IMG/VR virus record: IMGVR_UViG_3300046519_000093
Location: 1-46,457 of that record
Length of the DNA stretch: 46,457 bases
Source of the DNA: a virus
Reading direction: 5' to 3' (one strand)
Position 1 is the stretch's first letter, and the number at the start of each line of letters is the position of its first letter. A program made the translations under genes and the position numbers. The notes under the pieces were generated by a model that made no database searches, was not told the origin of the DNA, and worked only from the letters and a program-made list of their open reading frames with translations. This document shows positions 35,198-42,518 of the stretch, piece after piece.

Positions 35198-35478
35198 GCA
35201 AAAGACAGCCTATGCAGCCAGTTGTTAAGGCCGCCGACGGGACCATCCGCTTCAAGCAAAACCAAATCATCAGCGACATGCTGGAGCTTTGCCAGAAGCA
35301 TGGCTTTGGCCTGAATGAAATCGCCATGCGTGACTACGAAAAGGATGACCGCTCCCAGCTAATGCAGTTGATCGGCTACAGCGTAAGCGGTTACGGCAGC
35401 TTGAGCTGTTCGCGCGCCAAGCACGTCATGCGCGCTGACGAAAAGGCTGAAGCAATGGTCGACGAGGTGAAGCCATGA
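35194..35478 (+). CDS. Hypothetical phage protein (94 aa)
   Basis: This 94-residue protein begins MSKRQPMQPVVKAADGTIRF and contains NQIISDMLELCQKHGFGLNE, a conserved-looking helix in nin-region proteins. It follows ninG by ATGA overlap. It is probably a small regulatory or DNA-binding helper; not identified. Confidence 0.65.
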   Translation: MSKRQPMQPVVKAADGTIRFKQNQIISDMLELCQKHGFGLNEIAMRDYEKDDRSQLMQLIGYSVSGYGSLSCSRAKHVMRADEKAEAMVDEVKP

Positions 35479-35669
35479 CCGACGAACAGATCGCCATGCT
35501 GATCGCCATTTACGGCATCGGATACATGATCACCCTGTTTTCAATTGAAGTTCCTGACACCGCTTATGCGCTGAATCGCCGGATTTTCCTTTGGCCGTTC
35601 TACTGGGCCTATCTGGCGTTCAAGTTCGGCTATGCCGTCCGCGAAGACTTCCGGGAGTGGCGCCGATGA
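35475..35669 (+). CDS. Small membrane protein (64 aa)
   Basis: This 64-residue protein has two hydrophobic segments (MLIAIYGIGYMITLFSI and IFLWPFYWAYLAFKFGYA) and a basic C-terminus. It is coupled to both neighbours by ATGA. Function unknown. Confidence 0.6.
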   Translation: MTDEQIAMLIAIYGIGYMITLFSIEVPDTAYALNRRIFLWPFYWAYLAFKFGYAVREDFREWRR

Positions 35670-35824
35670 ACCGCCGCCCATCCATGTTCCAGCAGCCAGC
35701 GCCATCGCCCTGGTACGTCACCAAAACCAAATGCACCGAGTGCGGCAAGTTCCGCGCGGAGGGCAATCATGCGAAGTGCAGCCGGGCGCGGCAGATGCGG
35801 TTTGCGGGGGAGAACAAGGCATGA
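35666..35824 (+). CDS. Small zinc-ribbon-like protein (52 aa)
   Basis: This 52-residue protein contains CTECGKFRAEGNHAKC, a likely Cys3His or Cys4 zinc site. It begins MNRRPSMFQQPAPSPWYVTK. It is coupled by ATGA on both sides. Function unknown. Confidence 0.6.
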   Translation: MNRRPSMFQQPAPSPWYVTKTKCTECGKFRAEGNHAKCSRARQMRFAGENKA

Positions 35825-36069
35825 GCCAGTCGAGAAAAGGCAGCGCCTTCGAAGCGCTGACCAATGTGGCAGTAGGCCTGATCGTCAGCATGATCGCCAA
35901 TGCCCTGGTATTCCCGCTGTATGGGTTCCATCCGTCCCTGCTCGACAACATCGGGATAACCCTTATCTACACCGTTATCTCTCTGGCCAGGTCCTACCTG
36001 CTCCGCCGGGCTTTCAACATGCTGGCCAGGGGTGATCGACGGCCGATCGAGGCAACAGAAAATAAGTGA
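35821..36069 (+). CDS. Two-helix membrane protein of nin region (82 aa)
   Basis: This 82-residue protein begins MSQSRKGSAFEALTNVAVGL, with two membrane helices (VAVGLIVSMIANALVF and NIGITLIYTVISLAR) and positive ends. Close relatives are common in phages as small inner-membrane proteins of unknown function (a DUF7220-like pattern). Its stop lies just before a perfect operator palindrome. Confidence 0.65.
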   Translation: MSQSRKGSAFEALTNVAVGLIVSMIANALVFPLYGFHPSLLDNIGITLIYTVISLARSYLLRRAFNMLARGDRRPIEATENK

Positions 36070-36081
36070 TGTCATTTTGAT

Positions 36082-36105
36082 TATTCTGGTCCCTGTGAAG
36101 GGACC
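36082..36105 (+). promoter_or_regulatory. Perfect dispersed operator with abutting -10-like TATTCT
   Basis: TATTCT (36082-36087) runs directly into GGTCCCT-GTGA-AGGGACC (36088-36105), a perfect 7-4-7 palindrome. No good -35 at the right distance was seen. It lies 54 bases before the ATG of the DUF5664-like gene. Confidence 0.72.
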
Positions 36106-36158
36106 AAATCGGTTATCCTGACGCGCGTACGCGATATAAATTTCAGGGAGTGGATTGC

Positions 36159-36599
36159 ATGAGCGAATTGAAACCTTCGAACCCAAAGGACCTGGTCGGG
36201 AGCGGAAAGCTTCCCCTGCACCTTTGGCCTGTAACGGCTACCGCCCTGGGCAGTCTCGGATTGCTCGACGGCATGCTGAAGTACGGGCGATCCAATTTCC
36301 GGGCCGTGGGCATTCGCGCATCGATCTATTACGACGCAGCAAGCCGTCACCTGAACGCATGGTTCGAGGGGGAGAGCGTAGACCCGGACAGCGGCCTGCC
36401 ACACTTGGCGCACGCCCTGGCCTGCCTCGCGATCATCGTCGATGCCGAGGCGGCCGGAAAGCTGAATGATGACCGTATGCACCCGGGCGGCTATCGCGAC
36501 CTGATCAACAGCCTCACGCCTCACGTCGATCGCCTGAAGGCCATCCACGATGGCAAGAATCCTGAGCACTACACCATCGCGAAGGCGGCCGACCAATGA
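36159..36599 (+). CDS. DUF5664-type protein (dATP/dGTP diphosphohydrolase-like)
   Basis: This 146-residue protein begins MSELKPSNPKDLVGSGKLPL. NPKD, the YDAASRHLNAWFEGE helix and DPDSGLPHLAHALACLAII match a phage family annotated as DUF5664, related to MazG-like dNTP pyrophosphohydrolases. These would lower or remodel the nucleotide pool, and acidic and His residues in those helices could bind metal. No PurZ-like gene is present, so base-Z synthesis is not implied. The GTG at 36150 is an alternative start. Confidence 0.7.
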   Translation: MSELKPSNPKDLVGSGKLPLHLWPVTATALGSLGLLDGMLKYGRSNFRAVGIRASIYYDAASRHLNAWFEGESVDPDSGLPHLAHALACLAIIVDAEAAGKLNDDRMHPGGYRDLINSLTPHVDRLKAIHDGKNPEHYTIAKAADQ

Positions 36600-37729
36600 A
36601 GGCGAAGGCGACTGACGATCAATTGCGCGAGGCGCTGACCACGATGACCGTGGCCGAGGCGGCTGCCCACTTCGACATGCATGAGCGCACGGTGTGGTCA
36701 CGCAAGGCCAAGCTAGCCCGCCAAGGCTGGAGCCCTGAGCACGACATGACCAAGACCGTCCCGGATGGATATCACCTGAAGGGCACGTCGACGCTGTACA
36801 AGGATGGCGCGGCCGTAATTCAGTGGGTGAAGACCAGTATTGACCATGAGCGTCAGCGCGAGCTGATGGTTGCAGCCTGCGAGGCAATGGCCGCCGAGCT
36901 GCCGCAAGTCGATCCAGTGGCGTGCCCAGCCGCAACCATGTCCAGTCTGATGGCTGTTTACCCAATCGGAGACGCGCACATCGGAATGAGAGCGTGGGGA
37001 GAGGAAACACAGGGCGAAAGCTGGGACATGACCGAGGCCGTCCGCGTCCAGTGTGGCGCAATGGCTGCCCTGGTTGAGCTGGCCCCGGCCGCCGAGCAGG
37101 CAGTCATCATCAACCTGGGCGACTGGCTGCACGCCGACAACATGGAAGGCATGACCAGTCGATCTGGCCACGTCATGGACCTGGACGGCCGTTACGCCAA
37201 GATGATCGACGTAGGCATGATGGTAATGCGCCAGTGCATCACCTCGGCACTCCAGAAGCACAAGACCGTTCGCGTCATCAACGTGGTGGGCAATCACGAC
37301 GACACCGGAGCCCTCTGGATGTCCGTCGCACTGCGCCATGCCTACGAGCATGAGCCCCGGGTGATCATTGATCGCTCTCCGGCCGCGTTCCACTACATCG
37401 AGCACGGAAAGGTGCTGATCGGCACGCATCACGGCCACACCTGCAAGACAGAGCGCCTGCCTGGCGTCATGGCGGCCGACCAAGCCCAGGCCTGGGGCCG
37501 AACCGAGCACCGCTACTGGTATCTCGGCCACGTCCACCACCAAAGCGTCAAGGAATACTCGGGCGTGACGGTTGAGTCGTTCAACACACTGACCGCCAAG
37601 GATGCCTATGCGGCGTTCGGCGGCTACAGGGCTCGCCAGAACATGAAGTGCATCGTCATGCACAGCGAGCACGGTGAAGTGTCGCGGCACACAGTGAGCC
37701 CGAAAATGCTGGTAGGGGGCGCGGCGTGA
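36596..37729 (+). CDS. Metallophosphoesterase with N-terminal HTH
   Basis: This 377-residue protein has an N-terminal HTH (TVAEAAAHFDMHERTVWSRK) and a calcineurin-like phosphoesterase domain. Metal and catalytic motifs are GDAHIG (~124), GDWLHADN (~175), GNHDD (~232), GTHHGH (~278) and GHVHH (~311). This set defines a two-metal phosphodiesterase or phosphatase. The HTH suggests it acts on, or is tethered to, DNA. It is coupled by ATGA to the gene before and by GTGA to the HNH gene after it. The substrate is unknown. Confidence 0.85.
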   Translation: MKAKATDDQLREALTTMTVAEAAAHFDMHERTVWSRKAKLARQGWSPEHDMTKTVPDGYHLKGTSTLYKDGAAVIQWVKTSIDHERQRELMVAACEAMAAELPQVDPVACPAATMSSLMAVYPIGDAHIGMRAWGEETQGESWDMTEAVRVQCGAMAALVELAPAAEQAVIINLGDWLHADNMEGMTSRSGHVMDLDGRYAKMIDVGMMVMRQCITSALQKHKTVRVINVVGNHDDTGALWMSVALRHAYEHEPRVIIDRSPAAFHYIEHGKVLIGTHHGHTCKTERLPGVMAADQAQAWGRTEHRYWYLGHVHHQSVKEYSGVTVESFNTLTAKDAYAAFGGYRARQNMKCIVMHSEHGEVSRHTVSPKMLVGGAA

Positions 37730-38343
37730 GCAAGCTGACCGATCTGCGAGACGCAGCAAGGCTTGCAGGACTTAAGAGGTTCTGGTCTGTCGACCAGTGC
37801 CGCAATGGTCACATCGCGGAACGCCTCACTTCAAACATGACCTGCTGCGCATGCTCTGCGGAGTATCGACCCTCATACCAGAAGGAAAACTCCCATAAAT
37901 GGGCGGAATACAGGTCTGACAATCGGGAGCGCCTAGCGTCAGAGGCCAGGGAGTATCGAGCGGAAAATAAGGTGGATATCTCCGCTCGCGACGTTGCAAG
38001 GAAGCGCAGAAAACGCAATGTCGACCCAATCTACGCGATGCGGCATCGGATCAGGGCCCGCATAGCAATGGCTTATTCGGGGCGGCTAAAGCCGGCAAGC
38101 ACGCAGCGATTGATTGGCTGCTCATTCGATGAGTTCGCCTTACATATGTCCAAGCAGTTCAAGGAGGGCATGACTTGGGAGAACAGGAGGGAGTGGCACA
38201 TAGACCACATCATCCCTGTCAGCTCTTTCGACCTCAGCGACGCGGAGCAGGCAAAGAAAGCCTTTCACTGGAGTAATTGCCAACCGTTATGGGCCAAAGA
38301 GAACCTTCTGAAAGGCTCCAAACTTACAGGGGATGCGGCATGA
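37726..38343 (+). CDS. HNH endonuclease, GTG start
   Basis: This 205-residue protein has an N-terminal Cys/His pattern (DQCRNGHI, NMTCCACSAEY), a basic linker and a C-terminal HNH nuclease (WHIDHIIPVSSFD, HWSNCQPLWAKENLLKGSK). The DH pair in IDHI supplies the catalytic His. Stand-alone HNH genes of this type are often mobile. Its base composition is somewhat more AT-rich than its neighbours', which agrees with a recent arrival. The GTG start overlaps the previous stop (GTGA). Confidence 0.85.
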   Translation: MSKLTDLRDAARLAGLKRFWSVDQCRNGHIAERLTSNMTCCACSAEYRPSYQKENSHKWAEYRSDNRERLASEAREYRAENKVDISARDVARKRRKRNVDPIYAMRHRIRARIAMAYSGRLKPASTQRLIGCSFDEFALHMSKQFKEGMTWENRREWHIDHIIPVSSFDLSDAEQAKKAFHWSNCQPLWAKENLLKGSKLTGDAA

Positions 38344-38669
38344 GCGAGCAAGTCAAAATGCTGGACTGCCCATTCTGCGGCGGCCCGCCCGTGACCATTA
38401 TCAAAACCATCTTCCGCCCGATTCGACATGTTGAGCGGCTGGCGGATTACGGCGAAGACGGATTGAGCGTTGAGGCTCACGTCTACTGCCATGAGTGCGG
38501 TGCAAGTGGGCAGATTGCCGAGGATGAGATCTACGACGACGAGAGTTACGACGACGTGATGGTCAAGGCGATAGGCAAGTGGAATGCCCGGGACAAGCGA
38601 CACGCTGACCTGTACGAGTCGAGCGACCGCGCAGGCCGAAACCTGTACCCAGGCAACGAACCATCCTGA
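38340..38669 (+). CDS. Lar-like restriction alleviation protein
   Basis: This 109-residue protein contains CPFCGG and VYCHECGASG followed by AIGKWNARD, the zinc-knuckle and terminal signature of the Lar family. Lar of the Rac prophage reduces host type I restriction. Together with the methyltransferase this gives the phage two possible anti-restriction functions. It is coupled by ATGA to the HNH gene. Confidence 0.72.
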   Translation: MSEQVKMLDCPFCGGPPVTIIKTIFRPIRHVERLADYGEDGLSVEAHVYCHECGASGQIAEDEIYDDESYDDVMVKAIGKWNARDKRHADLYESSDRAGRNLYPGNEPS

Positions 38670-38732
38670 ATGGATGACACAACCAAGGGCGGAGCAGTAC
38701 GGGGCCGCATCAGTAAATATCAGGGGTGATAG

Positions 38733-39278
38733 ATGATCTACAGAAGCGTAATCGCAGCAGTCGTCCGGGCGCTGGCAGCCGAAACAATGAGCGGCACCGG
38801 TGGCCAGGACTTCGAGCCGAAGGTGCAGGCGGCAAAGCAGAAGGGGGCGATTGTCGGGAAGGATGAGGCATTGCTCGTCGATTGCATGCTGTTCAGCCGG
38901 CTACACAAGAACCTGAGCGCGGCGCACTGGCTCGCCCTGGTTGCGAAATTCTCGACGCACACCGAGCGCAAGCACGACGCCATCAAGGAGCTGACGAGGG
39001 CGGTAAGTTCGCCGGCGCCCGAGCAGTTCCGAAAATGCGCCGTAGTGACCTGGGCAATCCCGAAGCTGCCAGGCGCAGAAGGGAAGCGCAGCGTGAACAC
39101 CCTGCAGGCCAAGTGGTACGAAATGGATAACTGGAGCGATGACCCGGCGCCGATCAAGACCCAAGAGCGCTGGCGGCGTGATATCCGCAAGGCACTGGAG
39201 CGCCAGGTGGACGAGGCTCTGTCAGAGGCTCAGGTGATTCTCGACAATGAAGGACTTTTGCTTGCACTGGTCTCTTGA
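38733..39278 (+). CDS. Putative late-gene regulator (Q-like by position)
   Basis: This 181-residue protein begins MIYRSVIAAVVRALAAETMS. It is the last gene of the nin-like operon and is followed by a 466-base structured leader and the lysis genes, the place of the Q antiterminator in lambdoid phages. It has a helical, basic N-terminal half and a Trp-containing C-terminal half (KWYEMDNWSDD). No Q motif is certain, so the role rests mainly on position. A dispersed operator overlaps its stop codon. RBS AGGGGTGATAG. Confidence 0.5.
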   Translation: MIYRSVIAAVVRALAAETMSGTGGQDFEPKVQAAKQKGAIVGKDEALLVDCMLFSRLHKNLSAAHWLALVAKFSTHTERKHDAIKELTRAVSSPAPEQFRKCAVVTWAIPKLPGAEGKRSVNTLQAKWYEMDNWSDDPAPIKTQERWRRDIRKALERQVDEALSEAQVILDNEGLLLALVS

Positions 39279-39286
39279 CAGGGACT
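39269..39286. promoter_or_regulatory. Dispersed operator overlapping the end of the Q-like gene
   Basis: GGTCTCT-TGAC-AGGGACT. It contains a perfect -35 hexamer TTGACA (39275-39280), but the nearest -10-like sequence (CATTCT, 39299-39304) is poor. The plus-strand wobble pairs G-T and T-G would keep an RNA hairpin. Confidence 0.6.
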
Positions 39287-39346
39287 GAGCCAGTGAGCCA
39301 TTCTATGTCCATCCTGCGGTAATTGCGGATCAGGTAGTTGTAATAG

Positions 39347-39364
39347 GGTCTCTTGCGAGGGGCC
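39347..39364. promoter_or_regulatory. Dispersed operator in the late leader region
   Basis: GGTCTCT-TGCG-AGGGGCC, directly after TAATAG (39341-39346). The substitutions keep G-T pairing between arms, so a hairpin could still form in plus-strand RNA. Confidence 0.6.
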
Positions 39365-39429
39365 AGAAAGATCAACCAACGCCACCGACGCGGATAAAAC
39401 CGCCAGCCCGCAGCCGCGGAATCGTCTTT

Positions 39430-39500
39430 ATTGGAATGCCAGCTCGATCGACATGAAGCGCTCACCCCTCGCGGAATGCTGATTGAGCTGGCACCCCAAT
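39430..39500 (+). repeat. Long imperfect inverted repeat (20-base arms)
   Basis: Arm 39430-39449 pairs with arm 39481-39500 at 18 of 20 positions, counting one G-T pair, across a 31-base loop. In RNA this is a stable stem in the leader upstream of the holin genes. It could be a structured regulatory RNA, an antitermination element or part of a packaging site. Confidence 0.55.
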
Positions 39501-39630
39501 GCAGATGAAGAAAGCCCGGAAGGACCGTAGCGGAAGCCGGCCAACTTCGCAGGGATAGCAGTCAGCGTGGGGACTGAAGGGAAACGCCACGACAGCGGCC
39601 TGAAAGGGTTGCCATCTGCATAACTACAAC

Positions 39631-39663
39631 AAGGCCTCGCCATCGTGCGGGGCTTTCTCGTTT
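39631..39663 (+). terminator. Intrinsic terminator before the holin genes
   Basis: AAGGCCTCGC (39631-39640) pairs with GCGGGGCTTT (39647-39656), ten pairs with two G-T, followed by TTTCTCGTTT. It would end a leader RNA, a tR'-like function. Confidence 0.65.
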
Positions 39664-39744
39664 CTGGTGCCCGTGCAGCCTCTAATCGCTTCGGCAAGGC
39701 AATGCACGGGGACCGGATCTAATTCAGCCCCGAGGGGCCAGAGT

Positions 39745-40071
39745 ATGCGCCCCATGACTGAAGCCCCTGACAGCGTGACCAAAGCCCTTGAGTGGCTGAG
39801 CAACTACCCGGTGATCTACGCCGCGACCCTGTCGTGCTGGATCGCCTTCTTGCGGGTTATGTACAACCGCGGCGGGTGGCGACAGTCGATCCTTGAGGCG
39901 GGCCTGTGCGGTGCAATCACTGCCGGAGCATTCCCGCTGCTGGATTACATCGGTCTGCCGGCGAGCCTTGCGGCGGCGCTGGGCGCAGGTATCGGCACGC
40001 TGGGCGTGAAAAAGATCGTTTCCATGGCCGAGCAATACGCCGACATCAAATTCCCGACCCGAGGGCAGTGA
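39745..40071 (+). CDS. Holin, lambda-S-like family
   Basis: This 108-residue protein has three hydrophobic segments (PVIYAATLSCWIAFLRVMY, AGLCGAITAGAFPLLDYIG, ASLAAALGAGIGTLGVKKI) and a basic, charged tail, matching the lambda-family phage holins. It would form the membrane lesion that releases the GH19 endolysin. RBS CGAGGGGCC precedes the ATG at 39745; a second ATG three codons in (39754) could give a dual start, as in lambda S. Confidence 0.82.
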   Translation: MRPMTEAPDSVTKALEWLSNYPVIYAATLSCWIAFLRVMYNRGGWRQSILEAGLCGAITAGAFPLLDYIGLPASLAAALGAGIGTLGVKKIVSMAEQYADIKFPTRGQ

Positions 40072-40072
40072 C

Positions 40073-40285
40073 ATGCAACTGATCGACAACTGGAAACAAG
40101 CGCTGAGCATGACCAGCGTTCAGGCTGGCGGCGCTATCGCTGCACTGGGTGTGGCTGACTACTTCGGCCTGGCTGACGCTGTGATGGCTCAACTGCATGG
40201 CGTCATGTCGCCCCTGGCCTATTCGATCATGGGTGTTGTCGTGATGGTTGCCCGTGTCGTTCTCCAGAAAAAGCTGAGCAAGTGA
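40073..40285 (+). CDS. Second holin-like membrane protein (70 aa)
   Basis: This 70-residue protein has two hydrophobic segments (AGGAIAALGVADYFG and PLAYSIMGVVVMVARVVL) and a basic end, resembling small holin-associated proteins (DUF7940-like). It begins one base after the first holin ends. It probably modulates lysis. Confidence 0.65.
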   Translation: MQLIDNWKQALSMTSVQAGGAIAALGVADYFGLADAVMAQLHGVMSPLAYSIMGVVVMVARVVLQKKLSK

Positions 40286-40286
40286 C

Positions 40287-40430
40287 ATGCCGGCCGACAT
40301 CCTGATCCATCTGTGGCTGGGGTTCCTGGTCGCGATGCTCTGCGTGGTCCTGTACTGGATCCGCAAGCTGGATCGACGGCAGAGAGTGGCGAAGGGCGAG
40401 ATTCGATTGTCTCGCGCCACGAATTCATAA
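40287..40430 (+). CDS. Small membrane protein (47 aa) of the lysis cluster
   Basis: This 47-residue protein has one membrane helix (ILIHLWLGFLVAMLCVVLYW) followed by a basic tail (RKLDRRQRVAKGEIRLSR). It begins one base after the previous stop. It may be part of the lysis machinery, but it is too short for a spanin. Confidence 0.55.
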   Translation: MPADILIHLWLGFLVAMLCVVLYWIRKLDRRQRVAKGEIRLSRATNS

Positions 40431-40464
40431 AGCGCAAAACGTAGCGCTGATTGCAGGAGGCGGA

Positions 40465-40728
40465 TTGAGAGTTCTTATTCTTGGCTGCGCGGCCATCGGG
40501 CTTGCTGCTGCGCTCATGGCTGGCGGTCATCAGATCGTCGACCATGACCAGCTGACCGCTGTAGAGCCGCACTATGAATCCTTGATGATTGGGCCGGTCG
40601 CCGAGATCGACGCCGAAGACGCCAGGACCATTTACGAGCGGCGCAAAAAGTATCCCCCGCGGCAGATAGCCGAAACCGAAGATCAACCCCGTGCTGTATG
40701 GGATCGCGACCTTGAGGTGGTCGTATGA
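40465..40728 (+). CDS. Exported or anchored small protein (87 aa), TTG start
   Basis: This 87-residue protein starts at TTG with a strong RBS (AGGAGG, six bases before). The N-terminal hydrophobic segment (RVLILGCAAIGLAAALMAGG) is a signal or anchor, followed by an acidic periplasmic-looking domain. It might act in lysis, but no spanin features such as a long helix or Pro-rich lipoprotein are seen. Confidence 0.5.
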   Translation: MRVLILGCAAIGLAAALMAGGHQIVDHDQLTAVEPHYESLMIGPVAEIDAEDARTIYERRKKYPPRQIAETEDQPRAVWDRDLEVVV

Positions 40729-40791
40729 ACCATGGATGCGGGGAGCATGACTGAGGCGGTCCGAGTGGCCGCCATATCAAAGGGGTAAAGC

Positions 40792-40911
40792 ATGGATTTT
40801 AGGCTTGAGCGTATTTTCACTGTGCTCTGCATCGTCGCGGCCGTAGTTGGCTGGGCAGTGATTGAGAGCGCTATCTGGATTGGCTCGCGCATCATCGGGC
40901 TGCTGGTATGA
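40792..40911 (+). CDS. Small membrane protein (39 aa)
   Basis: Thirty-nine residues with one long hydrophobic helix (IFTVLCIVAAVVGWAVIESA). AAAGGGGTAAAGC lies before the ATG. The stop overlaps the next ATG (ATGA). Function unknown; possibly lysis related. Confidence 0.5.
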   Translation: MDFRLERIFTVLCIVAAVVGWAVIESAIWIGSRIIGLLV

Positions 40912-41336
40912 CGACCATCGCCTACAAGGACGGGATCATCGCCTACGACTCGCAGATCACGCGAGGCGACACCATCACCTATGACGACTACGAGAAGTGT
41001 CACGACGTGAAGGGCGTGAAGTTCTTCTGCTCTGGTGCCGTCCCTGACTATCCAGCGCTGATCGATGCCTACTTCGGTGGCAAGCCATCCGGATCGATCG
41101 ATGCCATGGCCATCGTCCTGGATGGCGGGAATCTGCAGCTGATCGCAGTCGACGACGACTCCGGCCTATGGAAGAGCCCGATCATGCTGGATCGTCCCTA
41201 CGCCATCGGTAGCGGATCGCCGTATGCGTTCGCAGCAATGGACATGGGCGGCACTGCCTATCAAGCGGTAGAGGCAGCCAAGAAGCGCGACACCTCAACC
41301 GGCGGCCTGATCCGCACGATGACCATCAAGGCATGA
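40908..41336 (+). CDS. Proteasome beta / HslV-like Ntn-hydrolase fold protein
   Basis: This 142-residue protein begins MTTIAYKDGIIAYDSQITRG, like the start of HslV and proteasome beta subunits, where removal of Met exposes the catalytic Thr. CSGAVPDYPALIDAYF and AIGSGSPYAFAAMDMG follow the family pattern. HslV proper is longer, so this is a reduced version. In phages such proteins lie near lysis or packaging genes with unknown substrates. The start is coupled by ATGA to the preceding small gene. Confidence 0.75.
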   Translation: MTTIAYKDGIIAYDSQITRGDTITYDDYEKCHDVKGVKFFCSGAVPDYPALIDAYFGGKPSGSIDAMAIVLDGGNLQLIAVDDDSGLWKSPIMLDRPYAIGSGSPYAFAAMDMGGTAYQAVEAAKKRDTSTGGLIRTMTIKA

Positions 41337-41399
41337 CCGTATCCCCTGAGCGCATTCGCTGAGTGCGCTGACGAGATACCAACACCAAGGGGGTCGCCA

Positions 41400-42023
41400 A
41401 TGGAAAGGCCGCGGCCTCCTGCATCACTGCTTGATCTGTCCGAGCTGGCCGAATTCGGCATGCGGGTTACACCGGCGCCGGAAGTGTGGGATTGGCTCCA
41501 GGCCGAGATCCTTGCCGACACCGGCAGAATCCACAACGAAGACCACGCACACCTGATTGACTCAGGCGTCAAGGTCATGTGGGCATCGTCCCACTTCGAG
41601 AAGCAGGGTCGCACGGTCCTGGGTCAAGCTGAGCAGGTAGCGTTCCGCGCCGGCGGCTGGCAGAAGGCCCGGATGGAACAGCAGATGCTCGATTGGTTCG
41701 GTGAGGTGCCGAGCTACATCATCACCCTGGCTGCCGACTACTGCGACCAGTGCAGCGACCTTGAGTTCTGCGCCCTGGTTGAGCATGAGCTCTATCACAT
41801 CTGCCACGCGACGGATAAGTACGGCCAGCCAGCCTTCACTGAAGACGGAATGCCCAAGCTGAAGATGCGCGGACACGACGTGGAAGAGTTCGTCGGCGTG
41901 GTTCGTCGCTACGGTGCGAGCGCTGATGTCCAGGCACTGGTGGATGCTGCAAACAGTCCTGCCGAGGTAGGCAAATTGAACATTGCGAGGGCCTGCGGTA
42001 CCTGTCTACTCAAGTCGGCCTGA
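41400..42023 (+). CDS. Putative phage metallopeptidase (HExxH)
   Basis: This 207-residue protein contains the zinc-peptidase motif HELYH (VEHELYHICH, ~residue 128) and a downstream acidic/His stretch (MRGHDVEEFVGVV) that may supply the third ligand. It resembles a phage-associated putative metallopeptidase domain. It lies between the lysis genes and terminase, a frequent position in Pseudomonas phages. Substrate unknown. The start at 41400 follows AAGGGGGTCGCCA. Confidence 0.75.
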   Translation: MERPRPPASLLDLSELAEFGMRVTPAPEVWDWLQAEILADTGRIHNEDHAHLIDSGVKVMWASSHFEKQGRTVLGQAEQVAFRAGGWQKARMEQQMLDWFGEVPSYIITLAADYCDQCSDLEFCALVEHELYHICHATDKYGQPAFTEDGMPKLKMRGHDVEEFVGVVRRYGASADVQALVDAANSPAEVGKLNIARACGTCLLKSA

Positions 42024-42056
42024 CTTCCATGACAGGTTTTGACGGATGACAACCCT

Positions 42057-42518
42057 ATGGCAGTACTACGAAGCGAGGTCAAAGCCTTCATCGTGCAGGC
42101 GCTGGCCTGCTTCGATACGCCGTCTCAGGTGGTCGAGTCGGTCAGGAAGGAATTCGGGATAGAGATCAGTCGGCAGCAGTGCGAGTCGCACGACCCGACG
42201 AAGTTCGCCGGCAGAGGTCTCGGCGCCAAGTGGGCGGAACTGTTTCACGCAGCCAGGCAGCGCTTCCGCGAAGAGACTACAGAGATCCCCATCGCCAACC
42301 GAGCGTTCCGCCTCCGCGCCATGAATCGATTCGTGGAGAAGGCCGAGACGATGAAGAACATCGGCCTGGCCATGCAGATACTGGAGCAGGCCGCCAAGGA
42401 AGTCGGTGACGTGTACGTCAACCGGCAGACCAAGAATGAAAACCTACACGACAATCTGGCGCCTACTCGGGTGCAGGTCGACGTAGTGGACGCGAGGAAG
42501 CCTGATGCCGAGCCTTAA
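42057..42518 (+). CDS. Terminase small subunit-like protein (DUF2280)
   Basis: This 153-residue protein begins MAVLRSEVKAFIVQALACFD. The HTH-like N-terminus (TPSQVVESVRKEFGIEISRQ) and the helical body match DUF2280, which sits directly before the large terminase and is presumed to recognise phage DNA for packaging. An in-frame TTG at 42039 would add six residues; the ATG fits the family start better. The packaging site (cos or pac) should be in or near this gene but was not identified. Confidence 0.78.
   Translation: MAVLRSEVKAFIVQALACFDTPSQVVESVRKEFGIEISRQQCESHDPTKFAGRGLGAKWAELFHAARQRFREETTEIPIANRAFRLRAMNRFVEKAETMKNIGLAMQILEQAAKEVGDVYVNRQTKNENLHDNLAPTRVQVDVVDARKPDAEP

Larger units (their letters stand above)
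39279..39744 (+). other. Non-coding late leader region
   Basis: These 466 bases contain no supported gene. They hold two dispersed operators (39269-39286, 39347-39364), a long imperfect stem-loop (39430-39500) and an intrinsic terminator (39631-39663) before the holin genes. This is the layout of a lambda pR'-tR' late control region, with a short leader RNA that a Q-type protein would extend. The promoter itself was not located with confidence. Confidence 0.5.

Noticed and set aside
39499-39558. A 19-residue basic peptide frame in the late leader
   Set aside because: There is no ribosome site, and it starts inside the long stem-loop; it is too short to support.
40732-40788. An 18-residue frame between lysis genes
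   Set aside because: No clear ribosome site and no conserved feature.
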